Shown: positions 27,083-36,126, numbered from the stretch's first letter. The stretch is DNA of 64,000 nt from Maribacter sp. MMG018 (GCF_018100785.1 NZ_JAGJEC010000001.1:434001-498000); one strand, 5' to 3'. A program made the numbers and translations. The notes: generated by a model from the sequence alone, not told the origin.

Positions 27083-27937
27083 ATGAAAAATATAACAATC
27101 ACTTTTTTTGTTCTTTTTATTGCGGGCTTAAGTTTTGCCCAAGAAAAGGAGGCAAAACAAAAAGAAAAAGCGCTTAAGGCCGCTACCAATCTTACCTGGA
27201 ACGGTAACAAAAATTTATCGGAAAATAACTTTGTTCAGGCCGAGGTGGATTATAGAATGGCCATAGCCAAAGATCCAGAAAATGCGATTGCCCCATACAA
27301 TTTAGGTACTGCCTATTACAACAAAGAAACCTATAGCGAAGCCTTTGGAAGATTCAAACAAGCAGGCGAAACAGCAACCACTAAAGAAGAAAAACATAAA
27401 GCCTACCACAATATGGGTAATGTTTTTATGAAACGTAAAGAATATCCCAAAGCTATAGAAGCATACAAAGAGGCCCTTAGAAACGACCCTACGGACGAAG
27501 AGACCAGGTATAACCTTGCCTTGGCTAAAGAAATGCAAAAGAAAGATGATCAAAACAAAGATCAGAACAAGGACGACCAAAATAAAGAAGACCAAAAAGA
27601 CAACAAAGACCAAGACAAGGAAGGCGACAATAAAGAAGACCAAAACCAAGATAAAAAAGATCAAGGTGACAAAGGGGACAAGGGAGATGAAGGAGATGAT
27701 CAAAAAGATGAGAACAAAGAAGGTGATGGCGACAAAAAGGAAGAGCAAAAGAAAAAACCCGAACAAGGGGACGGAGACAAACCCAAGGATCAACCTGAAC
27801 GAAAACCAAACCAGTTAAGTAAACAACAGGTAGAAAATCTTTTGAGGGCCATGCAAAATGCCGAGAAGAAAGTACAGGAAAAAATTGATGCAAAAAAAGT
27901 AAAGGGTGCTAAAGTAAAGAATGAAAAAGATTGGTAA
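27083..27937 (+). CDS. batC: BatC, TPR protein with highly charged tail
   Basis: The 284-residue form begins at ATG 27083, one base after the batB stop, which gives a clean signal peptide (MKNITITFFVLFIAGLSFAQ). An upstream in-frame start at 27062 overlaps batB and is less likely. Three TPR-like units cover ~residues 45-155 (AIAPYNLGTAYYNKETYSEAFGRF and KAYHNMGNVFMKRKEYPKAIEAYKEAL). They are followed by ~90 residues composed almost only of K, D, E, Q, N and G, then a short C-terminal helix with VENLLRAMQNAEKKVQEKI. Periplasmic scaffolding between BatA/B and other partners is the likely role. Confidence 0.9.
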   Translation: MKNITITFFVLFIAGLSFAQEKEAKQKEKALKAATNLTWNGNKNLSENNFVQAEVDYRMAIAKDPENAIAPYNLGTAYYNKETYSEAFGRFKQAGETATTKEEKHKAYHNMGNVFMKRKEYPKAIEAYKEALRNDPTDEETRYNLALAKEMQKKDDQNKDQNKDDQNKEDQKDNKDQDKEGDNKEDQNQDKKDQGDKGDKGDEGDDQKDENKEGDGDKKEEQKKKPEQGDGDKPKDQPERKPNQLSKQQVENLLRAMQNAEKKVQEKIDAKKVKGAKVKNEKDW

Positions 27938-27944
27938 CATATTC

Positions 27945-29726
27945 ATGAAGAACAGAAAGCTCTTTTTATTAGGGCCACTTTTGTTGTTCGCACTCATCTT
28001 ACATGCTCAAGATGAGGATGCGGTTACTTTTGAAATGCGATTGAGCAAGCCCAAGTTGGGTCTCAATGAGCGATTAAGGGTAGATTTTACCATGAATAAG
28101 GATGGGGACAATTTTAACCCTCCAGACTTTGAAGGGTTCAGGGTTCTAATGGGCCCTTCACAATCCATTAGCTCTTCATGGATCAATGGTGTAAGAAGCT
28201 ATTCGAAAACATATTCATATACCCTGGCACCAACTGCCAAAGGAAAATTTACCATAAAACAGGCCACTATTGTCATAGGTGGGGTTACCTATAAATCGTT
28301 ACCAAAAGAAGTAGAGGTTACTGCTGCCGTAGACAAACCCAGCGATCAAATGACAGCTGATGATATTGCCGACGAAAACCTTCATTTGGTTGCAGAGGTC
28401 TCAAAAACAGACCCTTACCTAAACGAAGCTATCAGTGTTGTTTACAAATTATATGTTAGCCCCAATATCAGTGTTTCCAACTATCAACCGCTAGACAACC
28501 CTAAATACAACAATTTTTGGAGCCAAGACATTAAAGTATCCAGGTTAAGTGCACAAAATGGCACATATCAAGGCAAACCATATAGATATGTGGTATTGAA
28601 AAGAGTAGTTCTATATCCACAGAAAACTGGAAAACTGGAAATTGAACCGCTCTCTTTAGATGTGACCGTAGATGTACCTACCAATAGAAGAGACTTTTTT
28701 GGAGGTAGAATCTATTCACAAACCAACAAAACTGTTTCTGCAGGTAAAAGAACCATCAACGTAAAAAGTCTTCCAACCGCAAACCAACCAGCAGATTTTA
28801 CCGGGGCCGTAGGTGATTTCGATTTCGCTGTAACTACCAGCAAAACCAGTTTAAATGCTTCAGAATCTTTGCAAGCGGTGGTAGAAGTTAGTGGTAAAGG
28901 CAACTTAAAGTTGTTTAAACTACCAGAACCTGACCTTCCTAGCTCTTTAGAGGTATTTGAGCCAGAATTTAACGAAAGGGTACGTACAACCTTAAGTGGC
29001 ATGCAAGGTAAAGTAAGCAATAGCTACACGATAGTGCCGGCATATAGGGGCAAATACCCTGTTCCTCCTGTATCATTCAGCTATTTTAATCCAGACACAA
29101 AGAAATACCACACCCTTAATTCTGACGAAATTTTAATTAATGTGTTGGAAGGCCCCACAAAATCTTCCAACTCAGCCTCCCCATCAGGTGTAACATCTAA
29201 CAAGCACAAGGTTATCGCCAGTGGAAATCAGTTCAATTTTATAAAATTGAAACCAAATCTTTCGGCAAAAAGCATTTCTTACTTTTTTGGTTCCAACCTT
29301 TATTACATATTGTTATTCGGACCATTACTGCTAATTCCCCTGGCTATATTCCTTAGAAAAAAGAGAGATGCCATAGCCAGTGACGTAATCGGCAACAAAG
29401 TGAAAAAAGCGAACAAGTTGGCAAGAAAATATCTTTCGGCCGCGAAGAAACAACTTGGTGATAAAGATTCTTTTTATGTTGCCTTGGAAAAAGCCCTACA
29501 TAACTACTTAAAGGCAAAACTGAAAATAGAAACCTCTGAGTTTAGTAAGGACAAAATTTCGGAGTTACTCACAAAAAAGAAAATTGAAGAAGCTACCGTA
29601 ACGGATTTTATAGGTCTTTTACAAAATTGTGAAGCGGCAAGGTATAGCCCCTTCTCAGATGTAGAGATGCAACGTGATTATGAAAAGGCCAGTGAAGTGA
29701 TTTCATTAATGGATAAAGAATTATAG
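27945..29726 (+). CDS. batD: BatD, membrane-anchored periplasmic protein
   Basis: The product has a signal peptide (MKNRKLFLLGPLLLFALILHAQ), a long beta-sandwich region with repeated strand patterns (e.g. FEMRLSKPKLGLNERLRVDF, VAEVSKTDPYLNEAISVVYKLYV, and AVTTSKTSLNASESLQAVVEVSGKGN), a membrane helix near residues 455-475 (YYILLFGPLLLIPLAIFL) and a cytoplasmic helical tail of ~120 residues. This is the BatD family of the aerotolerance operon. The frame is open from 27921, overlapping batC by 17 bases; the internal ATG at 27945 gives a better signal peptide, giving 593 residues rather than 601. Confidence 0.88.
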   Translation: MKNRKLFLLGPLLLFALILHAQDEDAVTFEMRLSKPKLGLNERLRVDFTMNKDGDNFNPPDFEGFRVLMGPSQSISSSWINGVRSYSKTYSYTLAPTAKGKFTIKQATIVIGGVTYKSLPKEVEVTAAVDKPSDQMTADDIADENLHLVAEVSKTDPYLNEAISVVYKLYVSPNISVSNYQPLDNPKYNNFWSQDIKVSRLSAQNGTYQGKPYRYVVLKRVVLYPQKTGKLEIEPLSLDVTVDVPTNRRDFFGGRIYSQTNKTVSAGKRTINVKSLPTANQPADFTGAVGDFDFAVTTSKTSLNASESLQAVVEVSGKGNLKLFKLPEPDLPSSLEVFEPEFNERVRTTLSGMQGKVSNSYTIVPAYRGKYPVPPVSFSYFNPDTKKYHTLNSDEILINVLEGPTKSSNSASPSGVTSNKHKVIASGNQFNFIKLKPNLSAKSISYFFGSNLYYILLFGPLLLIPLAIFLRKKRDAIASDVIGNKVKKANKLARKYLSAAKKQLGDKDSFYVALEKALHNYLKAKLKIETSEFSKDKISELLTKKKIEEATVTDFIGLLQNCEAARYSPFSDVEMQRDYEKASEVISLMDKEL

Positions 29727-29728
29727 CC

Positions 29729-30490
29729 ATGATCAAAAAGTTCACTTTAATTCTAGGTTTGCTATTTATGTTCATTGCCTCTGCGCAGAACGAGAAATTG
29801 TTCGACCAAGCCACCGAAGCCTATAACAATGGTGATTATGAAAAAGCCATTGAACTATACAATTCCATCTTGGGCAACGGTCAACATTCCGCCGCCCTTT
29901 ATTATAATTTGGGAAACGCTTATTATAAGTTGAACCATATAGCGGAAAGCATCTATTACTATGAAAAATCGTTATTACTAAACCCGAGCGATGAAGAGGT
30001 AAAAACAAATCTAGGGTTTGCCCAGAATATGACTTTAGATGCGATCGACACGCTTCCTCAAACCGGATTAGCCCGTATCTATAAAAATGTTACCACTATA
30101 TTGACGTTTGACCAATGGGCCTACATTTCCATTATCTGTATGGTTTTGTTCGTATTACTTTATATCGCTTTTTACTATTTTAAATATTCCACAAAAAAAA
30201 GGTGGGCATTTATAGGTAGTTTGATCGCTTTGTTCCTGTGCATAATAAGTATTGCTTTCGCCGCTATTGGAAAAAGGGATTTTAACCTAGACAACCCTGC
30301 CATAATATTTGCCGAGGAAATTGCCGTAAACACCGAGCCTAATAATACTAGCGAAACTATTTTCACCTTACATTCGGGCACAAAGGTTAATGTGCTTGAA
30401 ACCTTGAACAACTGGAAAAAAATAAGGCTTTCGGACGGAAAAACGGGTTGGGTACCACAAACAGAATTAAAATTGTTAAAGGATTTTTAA
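29729..30490 (+). CDS. batE: BatE, TPR and SH3-like protein
   Basis: The 253-residue last gene of the operon has a signal peptide (FTLILGLLFMFIASAQ), TPR units (residues ~22-95; ATEAYNNGDYEKAIELYNSIL and AALYYNLGNAYYKLNHIAESIYYYEKSL), two membrane helices (~128-147 and ~157-177), and a C-terminal bacterial SH3-like domain (EIAVNTEPNNTSETIFTLHSGTKVNVLETLNNWKKIRLSDGKTGWVP, split, ~197-243). SH3b domains in this setting usually bind peptidoglycan or peptides. No strong terminator follows before the next promoter. Confidence 0.9.
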   Translation: MIKKFTLILGLLFMFIASAQNEKLFDQATEAYNNGDYEKAIELYNSILGNGQHSAALYYNLGNAYYKLNHIAESIYYYEKSLLLNPSDEEVKTNLGFAQNMTLDAIDTLPQTGLARIYKNVTTILTFDQWAYISIICMVLFVLLYIAFYYFKYSTKKRWAFIGSLIALFLCIISIAFAAIGKRDFNLDNPAIIFAEEIAVNTEPNNTSETIFTLHSGTKVNVLETLNNWKKIRLSDGKTGWVPQTELKLLKDF

Positions 30491-30523
30491 AAATACATTA
30501 ACAATTTTTGAAACAATGAGTTG

Positions 30524-30531
30524 TATATTTG
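30524..30531 (+). promoter_or_regulatory. Perfect -7 element before the SulP cluster
   Basis: TATATTTG fits TAnnTTTG, 16 bp ahead of the ATG at 30548. A TTTTTG lies 13 bp upstream, rather close for a -33 element. It probably drives the small secreted protein and the SulP genes. Confidence 0.55.
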
Positions 30532-30547
30532 CATTTAACATTGCAAT

Positions 30548-30844
30548 ATGAAACAATTTGCACGTTTTACCTTGTTATTTTTGTGGCTTTTTGCAATTGT
30601 TGCACCAAGTGTGGCTACGCTGTGCAATCCTGACAAACCCATTGTTGTTACAAACCTAAACGAAGAAGAACAACAAGAATCAGGAAAAAAATCTTTGGCT
30701 GAAGAAAAATTTGTCAAAGAAAACCTTTTAAATTTCTCATTGATTTGTTTTAATGACAAATCAAAAATAAATAGTTACCGAGGCATGGTTTGTTTTGACC
30801 ATACCTTGGAAGTCTTATCGCCCCCCCCAGAATACACCTGTTAG
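30548..30844 (+). CDS. Small secreted protein upstream of SulP gene, unknown
   Basis: A 98-residue protein with an N-terminal signal segment (FARFTLLFLWLFAIVAPSVA) and four later Cys (near residues 26, 71, 84 and 98, the last at the very C-terminus). It ends in LSPPPEYTC, a Pro-rich end seen in many small flavobacterial secreted proteins. The codons for PPP form an eight-base run of C (30821-30828) inside an AT-rich gene, so the frame there would be prone to slippage or sequencing error. I do not recognise a family. It lies 71 bp ahead of the SulP gene, with palindromes between, and may be co-transcribed. Confidence 0.65.
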   Translation: MKQFARFTLLFLWLFAIVAPSVATLCNPDKPIVVTNLNEEEQQESGKKSLAEEKFVKENLLNFSLICFNDKSKINSYRGMVCFDHTLEVLSPPPEYTC

Positions 30845-30872
30845 TATTTTTCGGTATTTATTTCAATCAACT

Positions 30873-30896
30873 AACACGTGTTGCATTTAGATGCAA
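30873..30896. promoter_or_regulatory. Overlapping palindromes upstream of first SulP gene
   Basis: AACACGTGTT (30873-30882) is a perfect palindrome, and TTGCAT-TTAG-ATGCAA (30881-30896) a perfect inverted repeat, both 20-43 bp before the ATG at 30916. They could be an operator or a leader hairpin. Confidence 0.35.
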
Positions 30897-30915
30897 GACA
30901 TAACACTTTATTTTT

Positions 30916-32508
30916 ATGTTTAAATATATTAAAAACGATATTCCGGCGAGTATCGTAGTATTCTTTGTTGCCCTTCCTCTTTGTTTAGGAATAGCATTAG
31001 CTAGTGGGGCGCCGTTGTTTTCTGGGTTAATTTCAGGTATTGTAGGCGGTATATTTGTTGGAGCCTTAAGTGGTTCTAAAATTGGTGTCAGCGGTCCGGC
31101 CGCAGGTTTGGCAGCAATAGTTTTAACCGCAATAGGTACTTTGGGCGGTTATCAGAATTTTTTGGTCGCAGTGGTTTTAGGAGGAGTTATTCAAATAATT
31201 TTCGGTATTCTTAAAGCGGGCGTCATTGGTTATTATTTTCCATCTTCGGTCATAAAAGGAATGCTTACGGGAATAGGTATCATAATTATTCTAAAGCAAA
31301 TTCCCCATTTTTTTGGTTATGACTCCGATCCCGAAGGAGACTGGGCATTTTTTCAAGTAGATGGAGAAAACACATTTTCAGAGATACTGAACACGGTCAA
31401 CAACATAAGCCCTGGAGCAACTATAGTAGCCATAATAGGTTTAACCATTTTATTGTTGTGGGATAAGGTACTATCTAAAAAAGGTAGAATATTTCAACTC
31501 ATACAGGGGCCTTTAGTGGCCGTCGCGGTTGGAATAATTTTTTACATACTAACCCAAAATAACGAGGTATTGGCGATATCGCCAGAACACCTGGTAAGTG
31601 TTCCGGTACCCGAAGATGCGGCCTCGTTCTTTGGTCAATTCAGTTTTCCTAATTTTGGGGCCATTACCAACCCTCAGGTTTGGGTCGTTGCCTTTACCAT
31701 TGCACTGGTCGCCAGTTTAGAAACATTACTGTGCGTAGAAGCGACAGACAAATTAGATCCTAACAAGAATGTTACACCTACCAATCGTGAGCTACTGGCA
31801 CAAGGTACCGGAAACATTATTTCGGGTATGATAGGAGGATTGCCTATTACACAGGTAATCGTAAGAAGTTCTGCCAACATTCAATCGAATGGAAGAACCA
31901 AGCTATCTACCATTATTCACGGTCTTTTATTATTGATCTCGGTAGTTTTAATACCTAGATTACTAAATATGATACCATTATCGGTATTGGCGGCAATTCT
32001 CTTTATTGTCGGCTACAAATTGGCAAAACCTGCGCTATTCGTAAAAATGTACAAACTAGGCTGGAAACAATCTATTCCATTCTTTGTGACCATAGCCGGA
32101 ATCGTTTTCACCGATTTATTGATCGGTATAAGTCTAGGCTTGGCGGTAGGTATTGTTGTAATACTCTTAAAAAGTTATCAAAACTCGCATTTTCTGCATA
32201 TTGAAGATAACAGCAACGGAAAACATAAGATTAAAATGACTTTAGCGGAAGAGGTTACCTTTTTTAACAAAGGCGCTATTTTGAAGGAATTGGAAAACTT
32301 GCCAAGAGATACCTATTTAGAACTCGATATTCTAAAAACAAGATACTTGGATTATGATATAATCGAAATTTTAGAAGATTTCGCATTCAAGGCAAAAGAA
32401 AGAAATATCGATATTAAGCTACTCTCAAAACGAGGGGTAATAGAAAACCCCCCAAGTTTTACCGACTTCTTTGAACAAAGACCTAAATCAAAATTAAGTT
32501 TAAGCTAG
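30916..32508 (+). CDS. SulP-family anion transporter
   Basis: The 530-residue inner membrane protein has the ~10-12 hydrophobic segments of SulP carriers. It begins with DIPASIVVFFVALPLCLGIALASGAPLFSGLISGIVGG and has the signature GPAAGLAAIVLTAIG. A short STAS-like domain is present at the C-terminus (~435-520; TYLELDILKTRYLDYDIIEILEDFA). SulP proteins move sulfate, bicarbonate or other anions, usually with sodium or protons. Because a carbonic anhydrase follows two genes later, bicarbonate is the most likely substrate, as in the cyanobacterial BicA branch. This remains inference. Confidence 0.88.
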   Translation: MFKYIKNDIPASIVVFFVALPLCLGIALASGAPLFSGLISGIVGGIFVGALSGSKIGVSGPAAGLAAIVLTAIGTLGGYQNFLVAVVLGGVIQIIFGILKAGVIGYYFPSSVIKGMLTGIGIIIILKQIPHFFGYDSDPEGDWAFFQVDGENTFSEILNTVNNISPGATIVAIIGLTILLLWDKVLSKKGRIFQLIQGPLVAVAVGIIFYILTQNNEVLAISPEHLVSVPVPEDAASFFGQFSFPNFGAITNPQVWVVAFTIALVASLETLLCVEATDKLDPNKNVTPTNRELLAQGTGNIISGMIGGLPITQVIVRSSANIQSNGRTKLSTIIHGLLLLISVVLIPRLLNMIPLSVLAAILFIVGYKLAKPALFVKMYKLGWKQSIPFFVTIAGIVFTDLLIGISLGLAVGIVVILLKSYQNSHFLHIEDNSNGKHKIKMTLAEEVTFFNKGAILKELENLPRDTYLELDILKTRYLDYDIIEILEDFAFKAKERNIDIKLLSKRGVIENPPSFTDFFEQRPKSKLSLS

Positions 32509-32547
32509 TCATTGTTCTTGGTATATCCAGAATATAAAAACATCGAG

Positions 32548-33375
32548 ATGAAAAAAGATAAAAATAGAATAGTAATATTCTCACACTCAACAAAATATCT
32601 TGAAAAGACACTTAAAAGCACCGTTAATTTAGCCAATATGATCAACGGTGAAATAGTATTGTTTCTTGTCAAGAAACCTTCTGATGTGGTTAGGGAAGAA
32701 AGTCAATTATCAGCTATTCGGGCCTTAAGCCATGAGTATATAGCAACCGACAAGAAAATAAGGGATATATTAAATGGATACTCCAAAACCTTTGGAGTAC
32801 CCATTTCCTATTCCTGTTCTGTCGGAAACATAAAGAACGAGACAAAAAAATATATACAGGATAACAGTCCTGATGTAGTTGTACTTGAAAAAAGAAAATC
32901 TGCTATGCTAGATTTTCTTGGTAATAACACCATAGACTATGTTCTTCAACATCACCAAGGTCCTATCTTTATAGTTAGTAACGATATTACTTTAGAACAA
33001 AAAAATCTATCAATGGCTTTCTTAAAGACCGATGGAAGAATAAAGCCCGTACCATTTGCAGAAAATCTGCTTATGTACACCCAAAAACCCATAAAATCAT
33101 TCACCATTACTAAAAACTGTGACGGACTTGGTTCTTATAACGAATTCAATGGAAAAAAAACAATCGACTTTGTCTTTGAGAAACGAGACGATTCTTTTAA
33201 AAATCTATCGAACTATCTTACTATAAACAATATAAACCTTCTTTGTGTCAACAGAACAAATGATAATTTCAATAAAAAAAACAAGCATTCCCCGGATATG
33301 TTAAATGTCAAGGATATAATTGCCAATTTGAACGTTCCCATGTTATTTACGGGCGAACACAATTACACATCATAA
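32548..33375 (+). CDS. Universal stress protein-like protein
   Basis: The 275-residue protein starts at MKKDKNRIVIFSHST; the frame continues upstream to a TTG at 32512, but this ATG is preferred. The N-terminal ~145 residues follow the UspA pattern: a hydrophobic strand, KYLEKTLKSTVNLANMINGEIVLFLVKKPSD, then a conserved acidic run DNSPDVVVLEKRKSAMLDFLGNNTIDYVLQHHQGPIFIVSN. The GxxGxxxx(S/T) ATP-binding loop is not clear. The C-terminal ~130 residues look like a second, degenerate Usp unit. It lies between SulP and carbonic anhydrase genes, a place where small regulators of bicarbonate carriers are seen in other bacteria. Codon use is very AT-rich. Confidence 0.7.
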   Translation: MKKDKNRIVIFSHSTKYLEKTLKSTVNLANMINGEIVLFLVKKPSDVVREESQLSAIRALSHEYIATDKKIRDILNGYSKTFGVPISYSCSVGNIKNETKKYIQDNSPDVVVLEKRKSAMLDFLGNNTIDYVLQHHQGPIFIVSNDITLEQKNLSMAFLKTDGRIKPVPFAENLLMYTQKPIKSFTITKNCDGLGSYNEFNGKKTIDFVFEKRDDSFKNLSNYLTINNINLLCVNRTNDNFNKKNKHSPDMLNVKDIIANLNVPMLFTGEHNYTS

Positions 33376-33402
33376 CAATCCAACAACTTAAATAAAAATA
33401 CA

Positions 33403-34032
33403 ATGAAAGCACATACAAAAGAAACACAAGCAACCATGACCCCCGAAAAGTCGTTACAATTCTTGAAAGAGGGCAATGAAAGGTTTCAAAACAATCTAAA
33501 AGCGAACCGTAATTTACTTGAACAGGTAAACGATACCAGTGAAGGACAGTTTCCGTTTGCCACCATATTAAGTTGTATAGATTCCAGGGTGTCCGCAGAA
33601 TTGGTATTCGACCAAGGTTTGGGAGATATCTTTAGTGTTCGTATCGCCGGTAACTTTGTGAACGAAGATATATTAGGAAGCATGGAATTTGGCTGTAAAC
33701 TAGCTGGCACCAAATTGATAGTTGTCTTGGGGCACACCAGTTGCGGGGCCATTAAAGGAGCCTGTGACCATGCCAGATTGGGCAACCTTACCGCTCTGAT
33801 CAATAAGATAGAACCTGCAGTAGCAGCAGTAAAAGAGCCTGCTGACGAAAGTTTAAGAAATTCAAAAAATCTTGAATTTGTAGATATGGTAGCCGAAAAA
33901 AATGTTCAAATGACTCTTGATAACATTAGAAAAAGAAGTAGTGTTTTGGCCGAAATGGAAGAAAAAAACGAAATTATGATCGTTGGGGCCATGTATGATA
34001 TTTCTACAGGAGCAGTTAAATTTTATGATTAA
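33403..34032 (+). CDS. Beta-carbonic anhydrase
   Basis: This 209-residue cytoplasmic zinc enzyme interconverts CO2 and bicarbonate. The beta-class zinc set is complete: SCIDSR with Cys58, Asp60 and Arg62, and GHTSCGA with His111 and Cys114. Further motifs are DIFSVRIAGN and the C-terminal AMYDISTGAVKFYD. The gene is 27 bp behind the Usp-like gene. Together with SulP transporters on both sides it suggests a bicarbonate uptake/hydration module that feeds anaplerotic carboxylation, as proposed for other marine heterotrophs. Confidence 0.95.
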   Translation: MKAHTKETQATMTPEKSLQFLKEGNERFQNNLKANRNLLEQVNDTSEGQFPFATILSCIDSRVSAELVFDQGLGDIFSVRIAGNFVNEDILGSMEFGCKLAGTKLIVVLGHTSCGAIKGACDHARLGNLTALINKIEPAVAAVKEPADESLRNSKNLEFVDMVAEKNVQMTLDNIRKRSSVLAEMEEKNEIMIVGAMYDISTGAVKFYD

Positions 34033-34047
34033 TAGTTAAATTTTTAA

Positions 34048-34074
34048 AAAGCCGTTGTTTTTACAACGGCTTTA
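34048..34074 (+). terminator. Intrinsic terminator after carbonic anhydrase gene
   Basis: Perfect arms AAAGCCGTTGT and ACAACGGCTTT around TTTT; the + strand U run is short, so termination may be partial. Confidence 0.7.
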
Positions 34075-34198
34075 ATACCAACATCATACGGTCTAACATA
34101 TTTATCTACACGATTATGACCACATAGTTTGGGCCTTTCCAAAAATCAATTAAAAAATAATACTCTAATTAATAATTAATATTTGTTACTTTAAAACT

Positions 34199-36076
34199 AT
34201 GAAAAAACTTTTCTCAAACTTCAAGGGTGATTTGTTCGGTGGTATTACGGCAGGTATTGTTGCCTTGCCCTTGGCGCTGGCTTTTGGTGTAAGTTCTGGA
34301 CTGGGACCTAGTGCAGGCCTTTACGGAGCGATTTTTTTAAGTTTTTTCGCCGCATTGTTCGGAGGTACCAACACTCAGATTTCTGGTCCCACGGCACCCA
34401 TGACCGCCGTAAGTATGGTTGTAATTGCAGGATTAGTGGCCGTGAACGATGGAGATATGGAAAAGGCATTGCCCAGTATTCTTCTTGTCTTTCTTCTAGC
34501 AGGTCTTATGCAAGTGGGGCTCGGACTATTGGGAATTGGTAAATACATAAGATATATACCATATCCCGTAGTTTCCGGTTTTATGACCGCTATCGGGGTT
34601 ATTATATTAATAACACAAATACTGCCTGCCATTGGCTACTACCCTAAAGAAGATCTGGAATATGTGAACGAATTTAAACCAATGGCCGAAGAAATAATTC
34701 TGGACAATATTTTAAAAGAAGAAGCGGGCGAAGGTATTTTGGTCTTGGAAGATTTTAAAGAAACAATTATAAGGGCAGAAAAAATTACCAAAGAAGAAAT
34801 GCTCAAAGAGGCAAAAACACTGGCCAATACAAACGCCTCTGGGGTTATTGGAGCTATAAAAATTCTACCTAGAGCCCTGAAGAACATTAATTGGCTAGAA
34901 CTGGCCCTTGCCCTATCTACCATAATAATCATATACGGATTTAAAAGAATTACCACCAAAATACCTAGTGCTTTGGTGGCGTTGATCGTTGTTTCAGGGG
35001 TCGCCTTCGGTTTTGGACTCGACTATAGGCCCATAGAACAAATACCCAGTGGTTTTCCTGTACCCAACCTCAATATTTTTACAGAATTTGAACTAGGAGC
35101 CATATCACCTTATGTATTTACCGCACTTACCCTAGCATTATTGGGGGCAATAGACTCGCTTTTAACCTCGGTAGTTGCCGACAATATGACCAAGACCAAG
35201 CACAAACCTAACAAAGAACTGATAGGGCAAGGAATAGGAAATAGTATGGCCGCTATATTTGGTGGTCTGCCCGGAGCAGGTGCCACTATTAGAACGGTAG
35301 TCAACATCAATGCCGGCGGTAAGACAAAATTATCGGGTATGGCAGCGGGTGTTCTATTATTGATTGTTTTATTGGCCCTTGGGCCAATAGCCTCACAAAT
35401 TCCTGCAGCGGTATTGGCCGGAATTTTGGTTACCGTAGGTATTGGGGTAATGGATTATAAAGGCTTAAAAGCTATTCCCAGCTTGCCAAAAGATGTAAGC
35501 GTAGGACCTTTTAAGTTTAGTTCGGAAGTAGTGATAATGTTAGTTGTTCTTGTATTGTCCTCTGTCTGGAACCTAGTTTATGCTGTCGGTGTAGGACTGG
35601 TAATAGCCTCTTTAATGTTCATGAAAAAAATGGGAGATCTCACGGCAGAACGTTCAGATGTTAAATCGTTGGAAAAAGAATCCAATTGGCCCGATGAAGC
35701 AACATTTCCACAATACCTGAAAGAAGAGGTTTTTATAAAACATCTAAAAGGGCCCTTATTTTTCGGCTCTACCAGTGAGTTTCAGCAATTAGCAGATCAG
35801 ATACCGAGAACAGCTTCAACTGTTGTTATCAGAATGGGTCGTATGCAATACATGGACCAATCTGGTCTTTACACCTTAGAGGATGTATTGATAGACCTAA
35901 AAAGATCGGGAATCAATGTATTATTGGTAAACGTATTGAAACAACCAAGATATATGATGGAACGTGTAGACGTAATCCCCGATCTAATACCGGAAGAGCA
36001 TATTTTTGAGACCTTTAAAAACTGCTTGGATTGGATAAAGGAAAACGTAAAAGACGAGTTCCAGACGGCAGAATAA
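34199..36076 (+). CDS. SulP-family anion transporter with STAS domain
   Basis: A 625-residue paralogue of the first SulP protein. The N-terminus is DLFGGITAGIVALPLALAFGVSSGLGPSAGLYGAIFLSFFAALFGGTNTQISGPTAPM, the canonical SulP entry motif, and a cytoplasmic STAS domain occupies ~515-620 (HLKGPLFFGSTSEFQQLADQ and MGRMQYMDQSGLYTLEDVLIDLKRSG, in which the conserved D-x-S/T-G is present). An insertion of about 80 residues, charged and helical, sits between membrane segments near 140-230, longer than in the first SulP protein. Bicarbonate or sulfate is the probable cargo; the neighbouring anhydrase favours bicarbonate. It is separated from that gene by a terminator and 166 bp, so it is probably its own unit. 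Confidence 0.88.
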   Translation: MKKLFSNFKGDLFGGITAGIVALPLALAFGVSSGLGPSAGLYGAIFLSFFAALFGGTNTQISGPTAPMTAVSMVVIAGLVAVNDGDMEKALPSILLVFLLAGLMQVGLGLLGIGKYIRYIPYPVVSGFMTAIGVIILITQILPAIGYYPKEDLEYVNEFKPMAEEIILDNILKEEAGEGILVLEDFKETIIRAEKITKEEMLKEAKTLANTNASGVIGAIKILPRALKNINWLELALALSTIIIIYGFKRITTKIPSALVALIVVSGVAFGFGLDYRPIEQIPSGFPVPNLNIFTEFELGAISPYVFTALTLALLGAIDSLLTSVVADNMTKTKHKPNKELIGQGIGNSMAAIFGGLPGAGATIRTVVNINAGGKTKLSGMAAGVLLLIVLLALGPIASQIPAAVLAGILVTVGIGVMDYKGLKAIPSLPKDVSVGPFKFSSEVVIMLVVLVLSSVWNLVYAVGVGLVIASLMFMKKMGDLTAERSDVKSLEKESNWPDEATFPQYLKEEVFIKHLKGPLFFGSTSEFQQLADQIPRTASTVVIRMGRMQYMDQSGLYTLEDVLIDLKRSGINVLLVNVLKQPRYMMERVDVIPDLIPEEHIFETFKNCLDWIKENVKDEFQTAE

Positions 36077-36088
36077 ATCAAAACCGAC

Positions 36089-36110
36089 AAAAAGGTAACT
36101 TACCTTTTTT
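36089..36110 (+). terminator. Intrinsic terminator after second SulP gene
   Basis: Arms AAAGGTA and TACCTTT around ACT, followed by T residues, directly ahead of the pheS promoter. Confidence 0.6.
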
Positions 36111-36118
36111 AAAAGTTT

Positions 36119-36126
36119 TAAATTTG
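36119..36126 (+). promoter_or_regulatory. Perfect -7 element for pheS
   Basis: TAAATTTG fits TAnnTTTG, 18 bp ahead of the ATG at 36145 and just behind the SulP terminator. Confidence 0.6.

Noticed and set aside
27302-27793. 163-codon hydrophobic frame on the minus strand
   Set aside because: It mirrors the K/D/E-rich tail of BatC; antisense of GAC/AAA-type codons always reads as Val/Phe/Leu. The batC frame has family features.
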